From Bacillota bacterium (lineage in GTDB: Bacteria; Bacillota; Sulfobacillia; DUSP01; JBFMCS01), in the NCBI GenBank assembly GCA_040754315.1, contig JBFMCS010000062.1, positions 32,228 through 96,227 of the forward strand: a stretch of 64,000 nt of DNA. The letters run 5' to 3'. Below are positions 36,386-45,417 of this stretch, piece after piece; position 1 is the stretch's first letter; the number at the start of each line of letters is the position of its first letter. Under the pieces are notes generated by a model. The model was not told where the DNA came from. It saw only the letters and a program-made list of their open reading frames with translations, and searched no databases. The translations under genes and the position numbers were made by a program.

Positions 36386-37687
36386 CTATGGCATCGTAGC
36401 CTCCATCCTTGACTTCCGTATTTCCACGGCTTCCCGCCTGGAATGAGGCGTGGGTATCCTTCGGCCGGGCGCTTCACCCTCCAGAAATTGATGAGGGGGA
36501 GGTGCGACCCTCCCTCCCTCAAGTCTTCTGGCAGTTTGATGAAGCCTTATCAGGTCTTCACAGCCGGGCGAGCCATATCCAGCAGGCCCAGCACTATGTG
36601 GGCCAAGCCAAAGCCAGTAACACCTGCGCCGAAGTTTCCCGCAAGCAGGGTTGAGCCGATGGCCGTGACGGCAGCCCCCACCCCCACCACTACCCAGCTG
36701 GTAGTCCTTCGCACGAATATCACCTCCTGGGCAAATTGTGCCCAGTTCGAGGAGAAACCAATGCAGATAGGCCTTTCGCTCTGTGAGCACGTAGCGCAGC
36801 ACCCTCGGGGTCACCCCCAGGAGCCTGGCCGCCTCCTTCCTGTTGCCCACGGTCTCCTTGAGGGCCTTCGAGGCAATCCCGGCGGCAGTCTCCACCTCTA
36901 TACGCCTGAGCTTGGCCATGATGGATGCCAGGTTCACGGGGCAAGAGAGATCCACCAGGGAGACCGCCTCCCGGATGACCCGGTCCGCCAGGCCATCCAG
37001 GGGGTCCCGGGCCTCACTGCTGCTCTTATGGCGCAAGGATAGCTTCTCCGCTATGTGGACGTCATCGATGGTGTCGCCATCCGAGAGGGCTACCGCCTGG
37101 GCCAGGACGTTCCCCAGCTGTCTTGCGTTCCCTGGCCACGGGTAGGCCTCCAGTAGGGCCTCGGCGGCAGTGGAGAGTCTCTTGGCGGGATGGAGCCTGG
37201 ACAGGAAGTGGTGGGCCAGGGCCAGGATGTCCTCACGGCGCTCTCTCAGGGGCGGCACCACCAGGGAGGCCACGTCCAGGCGGTAGAACAGGTCCTCCCT
37301 GAAACGCCCGTGAGAGACCTCCTCCTTGAGATCCTCATTGCAGACAGCGATGAGCCTCACGTCGGCCTTCAGGGGCCTCTCTCCTCCCACACGGTAGAAC
37401 TCCCCGGTTTCCAGCACCCCCAGGAGCTTTACCTGAATGGCAGGGGTGGAGGCGGACACCTCATCAAGGAAGAGCGTGCCGTCATGGGCAAGTTCGAATA
37501 AGCCACGGCGCTGCGAGAAAGCCCCTCGGAAGCTTCCCTTCTCATGGCCGAAGAGCTCGGACTCAAGAAGTGTCTCGCTGAAGGCCCCGCAGTTCACCGC
37601 AACGAAGGGGCCCCCGGCCCTGTGGCTCACGCCGTGTATGAAGCGAGCCAGCACCTCCTTGCCAGTGCCGGTCTCGCCCTGGATCAA
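36386..37687 (-). pseudogene. Sigma-54 activator truncated next to an IS605-type element
   Basis: Begins abruptly inside the AAA+ Walker A region (QGETGTGKE) next to the right end of the TnpB element. Present: GSFRGA in place of GAFTGA, Walker B TLFLDEVS, and a Fis-type helix-turn-helix [20 protein letters not shown] near the natural end. The whole sensory N-terminus is missing and is not found on the other side of the element. Past the helix-turn-helix the frame stays open only by chance and overlaps the small gene at 36550-36714. Non-functional as a regulated activator. Confidence 0.82.
36550..36714 (-). CDS. Small hydrophobic membrane protein (54 aa)
   Basis: GTG 36714 has an excellent CAGGAGGTGATATTC ribosome site. 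The 54-residue product has two hydrophobic helices rich in Gly and Ala ([38 protein letters not shown]). It resembles short conserved hypothetical membrane proteins of Firmicutes. It overlaps the run-on end of the truncated activator in another frame. Function unknown. Confidence 0.6.
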   Translation of the reverse strand: MRRTTSWVVVGVGAAVTAIGSTLLAGNFGAGVTGFGLAHIVLGLLDMARPAVKT

Positions 37688-37705
37688 GGCGGTGATGTTC
37701 TTGCG

Positions 37706-38864
37706 TCAGCTACCCACGGCTAAAGCCGGTGGGCTTGCAGGTGGCCCTAGATAAGCGGCCCCCGCGTCCGCCTGGTTGACGACAGCCCTGCGGATGTTCT
37801 CCGCAGCGATGGTGTCCGCAGGCCCAGCGAAGCCGCAGGACACGCAGGGGAAAGAGGCCTGAGTAGGGCGGTTGGCCTTGGCCACGTGGCTGCAGACGGG
37901 GCAGGTGCGGGAGGTGTTTCGAGGGTCGATGAGCGCGACGGGGACTCCCGCGAGACGGGCTTTGTACTCAATGAAGGAGCCAAGTTGATGAAAAGCCCAG
38001 GAGTGCTGGACGCGACGCTGAGCCTTGCGAACCGTTACCCGCTCACGGATGCCCTTCAAGTCTTCAAGGACGATGCCGCGCCCGGTGTCTTTGGCCTTCG
38101 CGACCCAGCCGCTTGGAGATGCTGTGGTTGACGTCACGGGCAAAGCGGTCTTCCGGCGCCGTTTCCTAAGGAGACGTTTGGCGGATGCGGTGCCTTTGGA
38201 CTGCAGGCGCGCCCGCAGTTCGGCATGGCGCTTCCGCAGGCCGTTGACCTGCCCGCCGGAGTAAGTCACGCCGTCCGAATCCGCGGCGATGTTGACAATG
38301 CCGAGGTCCACACCAAGCCACCCCCGGGGGCCATTGCTTTTAGGTCCGGGCACGTCAACGATTACGGCGAGATAGAAGACGCCGTCCCTGTAGACAAGAT
38401 CAGCCTGGCCTCTAATGCGGCCAAGTCTCGCCGCTTGATCCTCCCAAAACGATGGGGATGATCTGCCTGCCTTCAAGCGTCAGGATGGACACGCGGTTAA
38501 GGCCCCTCCAGGACAGCACCCGCTGGTCGTAGACAATGGCGCCGTGGGGTCTGAACGTGGGCTTCTTGGATTTGTCCCGCTTGTAGGCCTCAGCGGTCTT
38601 GCTGATGACACGGATCCCCATCTGGGCGGGGAGCCCGAACTGCTCCCGGATGTCGTAATAAACGAGTTTCTGAAGGCGGATCTTATTGGCCGAATGCTCC
38701 CGGAAGGCTGCTTCTTCAACTGCGTTGCAGGCGGCGTTGAACCTCTCCACTGTCTCCAGGAGGGCGGCGGACTGTTCGGGCGTGGGCTGGAGTTTGACAA
38801 AGAACGCCAGGTTCATGGTTCCAGTACAACACAGATATGCCAAATGCGGGAAGGGGGGCCGCAT
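37706..38864 (-). pseudogene. tnpB: RNA-guided nuclease TnpB, frameshifted
   Basis: Two overlapping frames (38864-38412 and 38476-37706) together form a TnpB: N-terminal MNLAFFVKLQPTPEQ region, RuvC-I GVDLGIVN, RuvC-II IVLEDLKGI, zinc finger TCPVCSHVAK...CVSCGF and RuvC-III ADTIAAENI. One frameshift lies near 38440; a second pair of compensating shifts near 38110-38160 garbles the segment that should read FARDVNHSISKRL. The catalytic acids are all still encoded, but an intact protein cannot be made. Confidence 0.85.
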
Positions 38865-38890
38865 TCCTCCCAGGGTTAAAGACCCTGACC
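37706..38890 (-). mobile_element. IS605/IS1341-type element with disrupted TnpB
   Basis: Contains a tnpB-like gene with no TnpA transposase. The right end carries a CCCACCGGCTTTAGCCGTGGG hairpin (37711-37733, one bulge), typical of IS200/IS605 ends; near the left end is CAGGGT-TAAAG-ACCCTG (38871-38887). The right end abuts the truncated sigma-54 activator. In active relatives the transcript over the right end gives the guide RNA whose guide is the flanking sequence. Confidence 0.75.
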
Positions 38891-38936
38891 TTCCTGCGGC
38901 CGTATCCGTGAGGTCGCGGCGGTGAGGTTCTCCGAG

Positions 38937-39056
38937 ATGAGCCTCATGGCGTTCAAGGCGCGGACACCTGTGAGACAGGTTACCGCCATTCTCGACGAGT
39001 TAGAGGAAGACCTGGTGACCGTCAAGGAGTTTTTGCAGAATGAAAGTGTTCTCTAA
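38937..39056 (+). CDS. Possible small protein (39 aa)
   Basis: ATG 38937, eight bases after GTGAGG, gives a 39-residue charged helix (RTPVRQVTAILDELEEDLVT) ending at TAA 39056. It could also be the tail of a longer lost gene beside the IS605-type element. Weakly supported. Confidence 0.25.
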   Translation: MSLMAFKARTPVRQVTAILDELEEDLVTVKEFLQNESVL

Positions 39057-39305
39057 CTCAACACCACTTGTTGCCTTGGCGCGGATTAAGCAGGTAAACC
39101 TCCTGCATGCCTTATTGGGCTGGATTATTATTCCTCAAGGTGTACATCATAAGTGGTACAGGGGGCTGGACTTCCGGGTGTGAAAGAAGTCAGGGAGGCT
39201 ACTGGATCGAAAAACTCCGCAAAAAGCGTTCTGGCGGTTTCCTTGCTTAGAATCAACCTTGACCGAGGTTTAGACTGGTCACTCGCAGGAGGATGTTCGT
39301 GATAT

Positions 39306-39656
39306 CTAAGCTTCCGGTATTTCAACAGATCCGCTCAGAATATCAATTACTTCTTCTATAATGTCCCTGGGGGTGTTTTCGACAAAAGTGGCTTTTCTGG
39401 CTGACAGATCGAGAGATTTGGCCTGTTCGCACATGACTACACCCCGTGTATTCACCCTTCGGTCGAGAGGCACATGCAGGGGAAACCCTCTATCTGTATT
39501 TGTTATCGGACAGACGATTGCCAGGTTAGTCAGTTTATGGAATGTACTGTTGCTGGCCACAAAGGCCGGTCTCCTGCCCTTTTGTTCATGCCCGGTTTGC
39601 GGATTAAAGTCGAGCAGAATAATATCACCCTGTACCGGAATGTAGGGCGCTACCAT
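39306..39656 (-). CDS. mazF: MazF/PemK-family endoribonuclease toxin
   Basis: A 116-residue toxin: QGDIILLDFNPQTGHEQKG at the N-terminus, RRPAFVASN, VCPITNTDRGFPLHV and VMCEQAKSLDLSARKA are standard MazF/ChpB segments. It cleaves mRNA at short sequences when free. It overlaps its antitoxin gene. The module is clearly lower in GC than its surroundings, indicating recent transfer. Confidence 0.96.
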   Translation of the reverse strand: MVAPYIPVQGDIILLDFNPQTGHEQKGRRPAFVASNSTFHKLTNLAIVCPITNTDRGFPLHVPLDRRVNTRGVVMCEQAKSLDLSARKATFVENTPRDIIEEVIDILSGSVEIPEA

Positions 39657-39889
39657 ACTTCTTTACCTACCGGCTTTCCGGTATCCCATTCCGTGGGTTG
39701 ATATTCTCCCTGGTAGCCGGCGGCTCTTTCTTGCAGTGCCAGGTGTTTCTTCAGGGGAACCACTAATATATTCCCTTTTTCAACCCTGATCTCTACGCGA
39801 TCATTCTCTTGCAGTCCCGCCTTTTCCAATACTGCTTTTGGCAGCCGTACAGCCTGGCTGTTCCCCCATTTTTGAATCGTAGTATACAT
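39650..39889 (-). CDS. mazE: MazE-family antitoxin
   Basis: A 79-residue AbrB-type DNA-binding protein: TTIQKWGNSQAVRLPKAVLE and VEKGNILVVPLKK are the MazE core; the acidic/Trp-containing tail should bind MazF. ATG 39889 follows GAGGTGA; an upstream start at 39910 would sit within the promoter. It binds the operon promoter with MazF to autoregulate. Confidence 0.95.
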   Translation of the reverse strand: MYTTIQKWGNSQAVRLPKAVLEKAGLQENDRVEIRVEKGNILVVPLKKHLALQERAAGYQGEYQPTEWDTGKPVGKEVW

Positions 39890-39909
39890 GCGAATCACCT
39901 CTAAAACCA

Positions 39910-39938
39910 AGTATATACCGTGTATCTACCGATGTCAC
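39910..39938 (-). promoter_or_regulatory. Promoter of mazEF
   Basis: Minus strand: GTGACA (39938-39933), 17-base spacer, TATACT (39915-39910), ending about 20 bases before the mazE start codon. GATACACGGTATATAC within it is an imperfect inverted repeat that could be the MazE operator. Confidence 0.65.
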
Positions 39939-39939
39939 C

Positions 39940-40314
39940 ACGTATTCCCGTATTCCGCACCCATGATGACATATCTTTTCGCACCTGAGTGTCTATCAAA
40001 ATATTAGTCCATATTCTGCCACCCACTTAGATAGCTCAACCCTAAAACTCGGGAGATTGCCGCTGGTGAAAGAGTGAGGCAGGGACTAGAGGACTAGAGG
40101 CTCTGGAATACTTGCCAGTTACTGTAACCAGGAATTGGGGGCGTCAATGCCAAATCCCCATATTGAAGGGAGGCGACAGAGAATGTTGGTGCTTAGGGGC
40201 TCCAAGAAAGACCGGGTGGATATATGGAAGGTGCTTTACCGGGGTCGCGTTCCCTGGGGAACCCTGCAAGCAAGGGAAGAGGGCGGGGCCTAGGGCTCAC
40301 CCTGCCCCTTAGTC
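39940..40314. other. Intergenic region, nothing recognised
   Basis: About 375 bases between the mazEF promoter and the Cys4 mini-gene. Small open frames here have no ribosome site or family-like sequence. Possibly a scar from acquisition of the toxin-antitoxin module. Confidence 0.3.
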
Positions 40315-40546
40315 CTACGCCTTTATCACACGGGGCGTCTTCCTCTCCCCGGGCACCGCCGCGAACCCGATAGCCAGCATCATCTTGGCCAGGCACTCCT
40401 CCCGCTTGGCATTACTGCATCCGGCCCGGTCGAGGTCCCGGGGATCCACATCCTGGGAGAACGCCGCCAGGTGACAGTAACACGACACCGCTGGTGGATT
40501 CGTACTCCGTCCAGTACTGGCACCTCTTATTCACCAAGGTGTTCAC
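40315..40546 (-). pseudogene. Stand-alone Cys4 mini-protein, frameshifted
   Basis: Starts at GTG 40546, overlapping-distance from the FNT end, and reads KRCQYWTEYEST; a one-base shift near 40485-40495 leads to SCYCHLAAFSQD and GCSNAKREECLAKM, ending at TAG 40315. Cysteine spacing and flanking residues match the N-terminal Cys4 module of the FNT protein next door (CPHWQEY, SYCEVAAF, GCTEERRRECL). A metal- or cluster-binding function is plausible. Either a fresh pseudogene or a sequencing slip. Confidence 0.6.
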
Positions 40547-40552
40547 CCCCAC

Positions 40553-41641
40553 TCAGCTTTGCGCCCGGGCAGCGCCGGGAACCTGGCCTTGCACCACACT
40601 GAAGGCCCTGGCGGAAGCGGCCTCCTTCCTCCTGAACACATACCAGTAGGCTGAGCCTACGAAGAGGGTCCCGCCCACTATGTTGCCTATGGTCACAGGC
40701 AAGAGGTTTGCCCACAGGAAGGACCCCTAGCCGAGGTTGGCCAGGCCGGTGAGGCCTGCGGACTCCAGGGCCGCAGCCATCTCGGGGTGGGCCTTCAGCG
40801 CTATGCCCAGGGGCACGAAGTACATGTTGGCTATACTGTGCTCGAAACCGGAGGCAATGAAGGCCATGACGGGGAACATGATCGCCGCCATCTTGCTGAG
40901 GGCATCACGCCCGGCCATGGCCATCCACATGGCCAGGCACACCAGCCAGTTGCAGAGGATGCCCCGGGCGAGGGCCTCACCCCAGGAGAGGTTCACCTTG
41001 GCACTGGCGATGGCCACGGTCTTGAGGCCAACCTCCCCTACCCTCCAGAGGCCGGAGTAGTAAAAGAGGGCTACCACCAGGATCGCGCCAAGGAAGTTGG
41101 TAGCGTAGACCACGGCCCAGTTCCTCAGGAGCTGGGCCTTGCTGATCCGCCCATCCAGAACCCCTGCCACCATCAGGTTGTTCCCGGTGAAGATCTCGCC
41201 TACCCCGATGACCACGAGGATGAGCCCCAGCGAGAAGACGGCGCCCCCTACGATCCGGGTGAGCCCTTCGCCGGTGTACTTGGCCAGGTCAGCCGTGGCC
41301 ACCGTTGAGAGCTCCCCTCCCAGGGCTATGTAGGCGCCGGCCATGATGCCCAGGAGGGCCAAGGGTAAAAGGGGCGTCTCCGCTTTCTTCTGGCATGTGC
41401 CCAAGAGAATTTTCACCACGTCCTTGGGCGCATCCATTGTTGTTGTGGGCACGGTGGCGGGTACCGCGCCCTGTCCCAGGTTCAACTTCATGGTGCTGAG
41501 GCACTCCCGCCGCCTCTCCTCGGTGCAGCCTACCCTCTCCAGCTCGCTTGGAGGGACGGGCTTGTTGAAGGCTGCGACCTCGCAGTAGCTGATGGTGCCT
41601 GCTATGGATGGATACTCTTGCCAGTGCGGGCACTTGTTCAT
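40553..41641 (-). pseudogene. Formate/nitrite transporter (FNT) with N-terminal Cys4 module, interrupted by in-frame TAG
   Basis: ATG 41641 (behind GAGGAGGGAG) begins a 60-residue module with C4, C20, C39 and C47, followed by a six-helix FNT channel: PLALLGIMAGAYIALGG, GEIFTGNNLMVA, NWAVVYATNFLGAI, ILCNWLVCLAMWMA, FEHSIANMYFVPLGI. FNT channels carry formate, nitrite or hydrosulfide. A TAG at 40727-40729 replaces what is normally the Trp codon of the last-helix motif; the same frame continues with GSFLWANLLPVTIGNIVGG and RR/KE tail to TGA 40553. One base change (TGG to TAG) would explain it. Confidence 0.8.
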
Positions 41642-41832
41642 CTCGTCTCCCTCCTCGTTGTTACCCTTTAGCAACCTACTTCCGCAAGGGCCGTGCCAAG
41701 GTATCCGTGAAGGTCTCCGGGAAAAAGAAAAGCCCCCAGCACTGGGGGAGGCTTCACTGGTCTCGTTTGGGTGCCGGAGGATCGACACCTGTGGACTACC
41801 ATTCGACCTTCATTGCCGGGATTTCGTCAAGG

Positions 41833-42870
41833 TCACTTCTTCAGGGCTGCGGCAACCAGCCCGAAGCAGCCGGTGAGCATCATGTCCCCGTGGGGGCTGG
41901 CCATGACCCCCATACCCTGGGCCAGGTACCTCCTGGGCCCGGTGATGGCCACCCGGCCAAAGGGAGACACCTCAAGGTAGTCCCCATGTATGTGGCAGCC
42001 GTGGCCACCCTCGGAGTAGACCTCGGAGTGAGTCAGCGTGCCCCGGGAGAAGGCCTCCAGGCGGGAGGCCAGCTTCCGGGTGGTCATGAGCCCCGTATGT
42101 TCTTCCAGGACACCCAGGACCCTCTCTCCAAGGATCAGTAGGGCGACGGTATGGGCGTTGCCCACGTTGAGCCCGATGAAGCCCTCCTGGGCCATGGCGG
42201 CCACCGCTTCATCCTGGAGCATCCCCAGGATTGCGGCGGGGCCTGTGTCCATGACCAGGCACCCGGGGGCCTGGTCCTGCACCGACCGCATCCTGGTGAG
42301 GGATGCGGGCACATCGCGGTACCCCAGGTCCCAGAGGTTCCCCGAGCCGTCCACGAAGCCCTTCCAGTAGCGGAACCTCACAACCCTGTTGGATTCAGTG
42401 GGGCCGTGCCCGTGGTCCTGCACGGCCACGGCCACGGAGCCGGGCATGGCCACGTCGAAGCAGGACAGGGCCTGGGAGATGCCCTTGAGATCGAGGTCGC
42501 CCAGGGCGATGGCCACTGCCTTGGGAGGGGGGGCTTCCCCATCCTCCAGGATGGAGACCCCCATCCTGGCCACCTGCTCCAGGTTGTCCGAGAAGGTCAG
42601 GGCCGCGTCCCGGGTGGAGTAGGCACTGAGCCCCCTGTCAAGGTGCGCGCCCAGGGCCCGGGTGCATGGCCCGCCCCCCATGAGGTGCCCGTGGAAGTAG
42701 ATGGGCCTCCCCTCCACGGTGGCCCTGCGGATTGCCCTGGCCACCATGAGGGTGGGGGACGGCATCACCATCCGCGGGGAGTTCTCCACGGGTCCGCGCT
42801 CCTCGTACACCAGGATGTCCTGGGTGCCGGCCCCGACGTCAACCGCTAGGATCCTCCTACCTTCCACCAA
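41833..42870 (-). CDS. DUF1786 protein (ASKHA-like)
   Basis: A 345-residue protein of the DUF1786/COG4012 type: ILAVDVGAGTQDILVYE (an actin/hsp70-like phosphate loop), FHGHLMGGGPCTRA, VMDTGPAAILGML, GLNVGNAHTVAL, and HGDMMLTGCFGLV. Function unknown; sometimes labelled as linked to pyruvate formate-lyase activation. It overlaps the acyl-CoA dehydrogenase gene, so it belongs to that operon. Confidence 0.8.
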   Translation of the reverse strand: MVEGRRILAVDVGAGTQDILVYEERGPVENSPRMVMPSPTLMVARAIRRATVEGRPIYFHGHLMGGGPCTRALGAHLDRGLSAYSTRDAALTFSDNLEQVARMGVSILEDGEAPPPKAVAIALGDLDLKGISQALSCFDVAMPGSVAVAVQDHGHGPTESNRVVRFRYWKGFVDGSGNLWDLGYRDVPASLTRMRSVQDQAPGCLVMDTGPAAILGMLQDEAVAAMAQEGFIGLNVGNAHTVALLILGERVLGVLEEHTGLMTTRKLASRLEAFSRGTLTHSEVYSEGGHGCHIHGDYLEVSPFGRVAITGPRRYLAQGMGVMASPHGDMMLTGCFGLVAAALKK

Positions 42871-44023
42871 GGTTCGTCTTGGCCTCCTTGAGAAGGGCGC
42901 CGGATATCACCATCTTCATGACCTCTGATGTCCCTTCGTAGATCTGTGTTATCTTTGAATCCCTCATGAGGCGTTCCACATGATACTCCTTCATGTAGCC
43001 GTAACCCCCGTGGATCTGCACTGCCCGGGAGGTCGCCCGTTCAGCCGCCTCCGAGGCGAAGAGCTTGGCCATGGCTGCCTCTTTGGCGTAGCTGAGACCC
43101 TGGTCCACCAGGCTGGCCGCCCTCAGGTAGAGCAGGCGCGCCGCCTCGATCTCCGTGGCTGTCTCCGCCAGCATCCACTGGATTGCCTGGAAGTCCGATA
43201 TGGGGCGGTCGAACTGGTGGCGTTGCAGGGAGTAGGTCAAGGCCCGTTCCAGGGCATGCTGGCCAATGCCCACAGCCTGAGCCGCTATGCCTATCCTGCC
43301 TCCGTTCAGGGTTGTCATGGCCACCTTGAAACCCTCTCCCTCCCGGGCAAGGAGGTTCTCCCTGGGGACCTCCACGTTCTCCAGGAGGATGTCCGAGGCA
43401 ACGGAGGCCCTGATCCCCATCTTGTCCTCGGGCTCGCCGAAGGATACCCCGGGCTGGTCCTTGTTTACGATGAAGGCGGAGAGTCCCCTGGCCTTCTTCT
43501 CCGGGTCTGTGCTGGCGATGATGACGTAGATGGAGGCCTCCCGGGCGTTGGTGATGAAGCGCTTCTGGCCGTTGAGGACGTATCCTGACGGGGTCCTCTC
43601 CGCCCGGGTGGCGATGGACCCGGCGTCGCTCCCGGCATCGGGTTCTGTGACACCCAGGGCCCCCAGCCGCTCGCCGCTGGCCAGCAATGGGAGGTAGCGT
43701 TTCTTCTGGTCCTCGTTTCCCCAGGTTTGGATGGTGGATGCGCAGAGGTGCAGGTGGGTTTCGAATATCACGCCTGTGGAGGAACATGCCCTGGAGAGCT
43801 CCTCAATGCAGATGGACTGGCTCACCATGTCCTGCCCGGCGCCGCCGTACTCCTCCGCGATGGTGAGGCCCATGAGCCCCATCTCGGACATATCCCTGAC
43901 GTTGTCCCAGGGAAACTCGCCGGTCTCATCGTAGCGGGCGGCCCTGGGCGCGATGCGCCTCTGGGCTAAATCCCTCACAGCCTTCCTGATGGCCTCCTGA
44001 TCCTCGGTGAGTCGGAAGTCCAT
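42857..44023 (-). CDS. Acyl-CoA dehydrogenase
   Basis: A 388-residue FAD flavoenzyme of normal length introducing a 2,3 double bond in acyl-CoA. Seen: GVTEPDAGSDAGS, FITNAREASIYVI, the QIHGGYGYMKEYHVERLMRD helix and IYEGTSEV with the catalytic Glu, as in short/branched-chain enzymes. Lies between meaB and the DUF1786 gene; electrons would go to an ETF encoded elsewhere. Confidence 0.95.
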   Translation of the reverse strand: MDFRLTEDQEAIRKAVRDLAQRRIAPRAARYDETGEFPWDNVRDMSEMGLMGLTIAEEYGGAGQDMVSQSICIEELSRACSSTGVIFETHLHLCASTIQTWGNEDQKKRYLPLLASGERLGALGVTEPDAGSDAGSIATRAERTPSGYVLNGQKRFITNAREASIYVIIASTDPEKKARGLSAFIVNKDQPGVSFGEPEDKMGIRASVASDILLENVEVPRENLLAREGEGFKVAMTTLNGGRIGIAAQAVGIGQHALERALTYSLQRHQFDRPISDFQAIQWMLAETATEIEAARLLYLRAASLVDQGLSYAKEAAMAKLFASEAAERATSRAVQIHGGYGYMKEYHVERLMRDSKITQIYEGTSEVMKMVISGALLKEAKTNLGGR

Positions 44024-44043
44024 GGAACAGCCCCCCTGTGGGT

Positions 44044-45006
44044 TTAATCAGGCTTTAGGCGCTGCCAGCCGTACCTGTCACAGAGTCTCGCCACGGCCCC
44101 GTGGGGATCCAGCCTTCGTCCCGCCACCTCCTCCAGGAGCTCCTGGAGGAGGCCTTGTTCCCTTGCCTTCCCGAGCATGTAGTCGACCACAGTCTCCTCC
44201 AGTATCTCACGCACCTGGGTCTCAAGCCCGCGGGTGACCCGGGCGGCAAGACCGCCCTCCTCCACCAGGTAACGGCGGTGGTCCAGCACCCCCTGGTATA
44301 CCTCCTGGACCCCCTGGCCATCCCTGGCAACAACAGGGTAGACCGGGGGTACCCAGCCATCCTGGGTGTGGCCCTTCCACAGGCTCCTTATCTCATTCAC
44401 GGTCCTGTCGGCGCCAGCACGGTCTGCCTTGTTCACCACGAAGATGTCTCCGATCTCCATGGTACCTGCCTTGAGAACCTGGATCTCGTCCCCTAGGCCC
44501 GGGGCGGTGATCACCACCACTGTGTGGGCGTACCTCATGATGTCCACCTCCGCCTGGCCGCTGCCCACTGTCTCAACGACGATCACGTCCAGGCCGAAGG
44601 CCTCCATAAGACTGATGACATCCCCTGTGGCCCGGGAGAGCCCGCCGAGGCGCCCTCGGCTGGCCAGGCTCCTGATGAACACGCCGGGATCGGTGCCGTG
44701 CCTGTTCATGCGGATGCGGTCACCCAGGAGGGCCCCCCCCGTCAAGGGGCTCGTGGGATCCACGGCAATGATGCCAAGAGTTGAGCCGGCGGCCCTGTAA
44801 AGGACCGCCAGCGCGTCTACCATTGTGCTCTTACCCACTCCGGGGGACCCGGTAACGCCCACGATGTGGGCCTTGCCGGTGTGGGGGTAGAGGGCCCGGA
44901 GCAAGTCCAGGCAACCCTCCTGTCCATCCTCCACCCAGGAAATGGCCCGGGCCAAGGCGCGGCGATCCTTCCCCAGTACCCGCTCCGCCAGGTCGGCCCA
45001 GATCAT
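44044..45006 (-). CDS. meaB: MeaB/ArgK-family GTPase (B12-mutase chaperone)
   Basis: A 320-residue G3E GTPase. Walker [36 protein letters not shown], and [12 protein letters not shown] (guanine specificity). Family members protect and reload adenosylcobalamin in methylmalonyl-CoA-type mutases. Its ATG overlaps the stop of the B12-binding gene (ATGA), so the two are co-translated. The mutase large subunit is not in this window. Confidence 0.95.
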   Translation of the reverse strand: MIWADLAERVLGKDRRALARAISWVEDGQEGCLDLLRALYPHTGKAHIVGVTGSPGVGKSTMVDALAVLYRAAGSTLGIIAVDPTSPLTGGALLGDRIRMNRHGTDPGVFIRSLASRGRLGGLSRATGDVISLMEAFGLDVIVVETVGSGQAEVDIMRYAHTVVVITAPGLGDEIQVLKAGTMEIGDIFVVNKADRAGADRTVNEIRSLWKGHTQDGWVPPVYPVVARDGQGVQEVYQGVLDHRRYLVEEGGLAARVTRGLETQVREILEETVVDYMLGKAREQGLLQELLEEVAGRRLDPHGAVARLCDRYGWQRLKPD

Positions 45007-45398
45007 GCTGGCACGTTCTCCTGGATGAACCGGATGATGTCCACGGTGGAGGCCCCAGGGCCGAAGACTGCCCTCACGCCGGTTTCCCTCAGGAATTCCA
45101 CGTCGCTGCCGGGGATGATCCCCCCTACAAGCATGAGGATGTCGTCGCCCCCCTTCTCCCGGACGGCCTGGGCAATGCGGGGAACGAGGGTCTTGTGGGC
45201 ACCCGACAGGATGCTGATGCCAATGACATCCACATCCTCTTGAATGGCGGCCTCCGCCACCTGATCCGGCGTCTGGTGGAGTCCCGTGTAGATGACCTCC
45301 ATGCCTGCGTCCCTCAAAGCCCTGGCAACCACCTTGGCACCCCTGTCATGGCCGTCCAGCCCGGGCTTGGCCACGAGAACCCGGATCCGCCTGTCCAC
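45003..45398 (-). CDS. B12-binding small subunit of a methylmalonyl-CoA-type mutase
   Basis: About 131 residues from GTG 45398 (behind GGAGGTG); a longer frame to 45485 is unlikely. [22 protein letters not shown] holds the DxHxxG motif that places His under cobalt; [21 protein letters not shown] and VFGPGAST complete the Rossmann-like B12 domain. It matches the small/C-terminal domain of acyl-CoA mutases rather than methyltransferase corrinoid proteins. It sits between a pterin methyltransferase and meaB. Confidence 0.9.
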   Translation of the reverse strand: MDRRIRVLVAKPGLDGHDRGAKVVARALRDAGMEVIYTGLHQTPDQVAEAAIQEDVDVIGISILSGAHKTLVPRIAQAVREKGGDDILMLVGGIIPGSDVEFLRETGVRAVFGPGASTVDIIRFIQENVPA

Positions 45399-45417
45399 CC
45401 AAGCACACCTCCTGGAG

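Noticed and set aside
36720..36736. Sigma-54-like GG...GC near the truncated activator
   Set aside because: TGGGCACAATTTGCCC has only nine bases between GG and GC; ten are required.
40112..40312. Small plus-strand gene
   Set aside because: No ribosome site, and it overlaps the Cys4 mini-gene on the other strand, which has recognisable homology to its neighbour.
40727..40729. Pyrrolysine use of TAG in this organism
   Set aside because: Several ordinary genes here end in TAG (at 2971, 6137, 11607 and 53178), the MttB homologue has no in-frame TAG, and the FNT family does not contain pyrrolysine. Mutation is the simpler explanation.
44044..45398. Complete methylmalonyl-CoA mutase locus
   Set aside because: Only the B12-binding small subunit and MeaB are present; no large subunit is encoded in the window.
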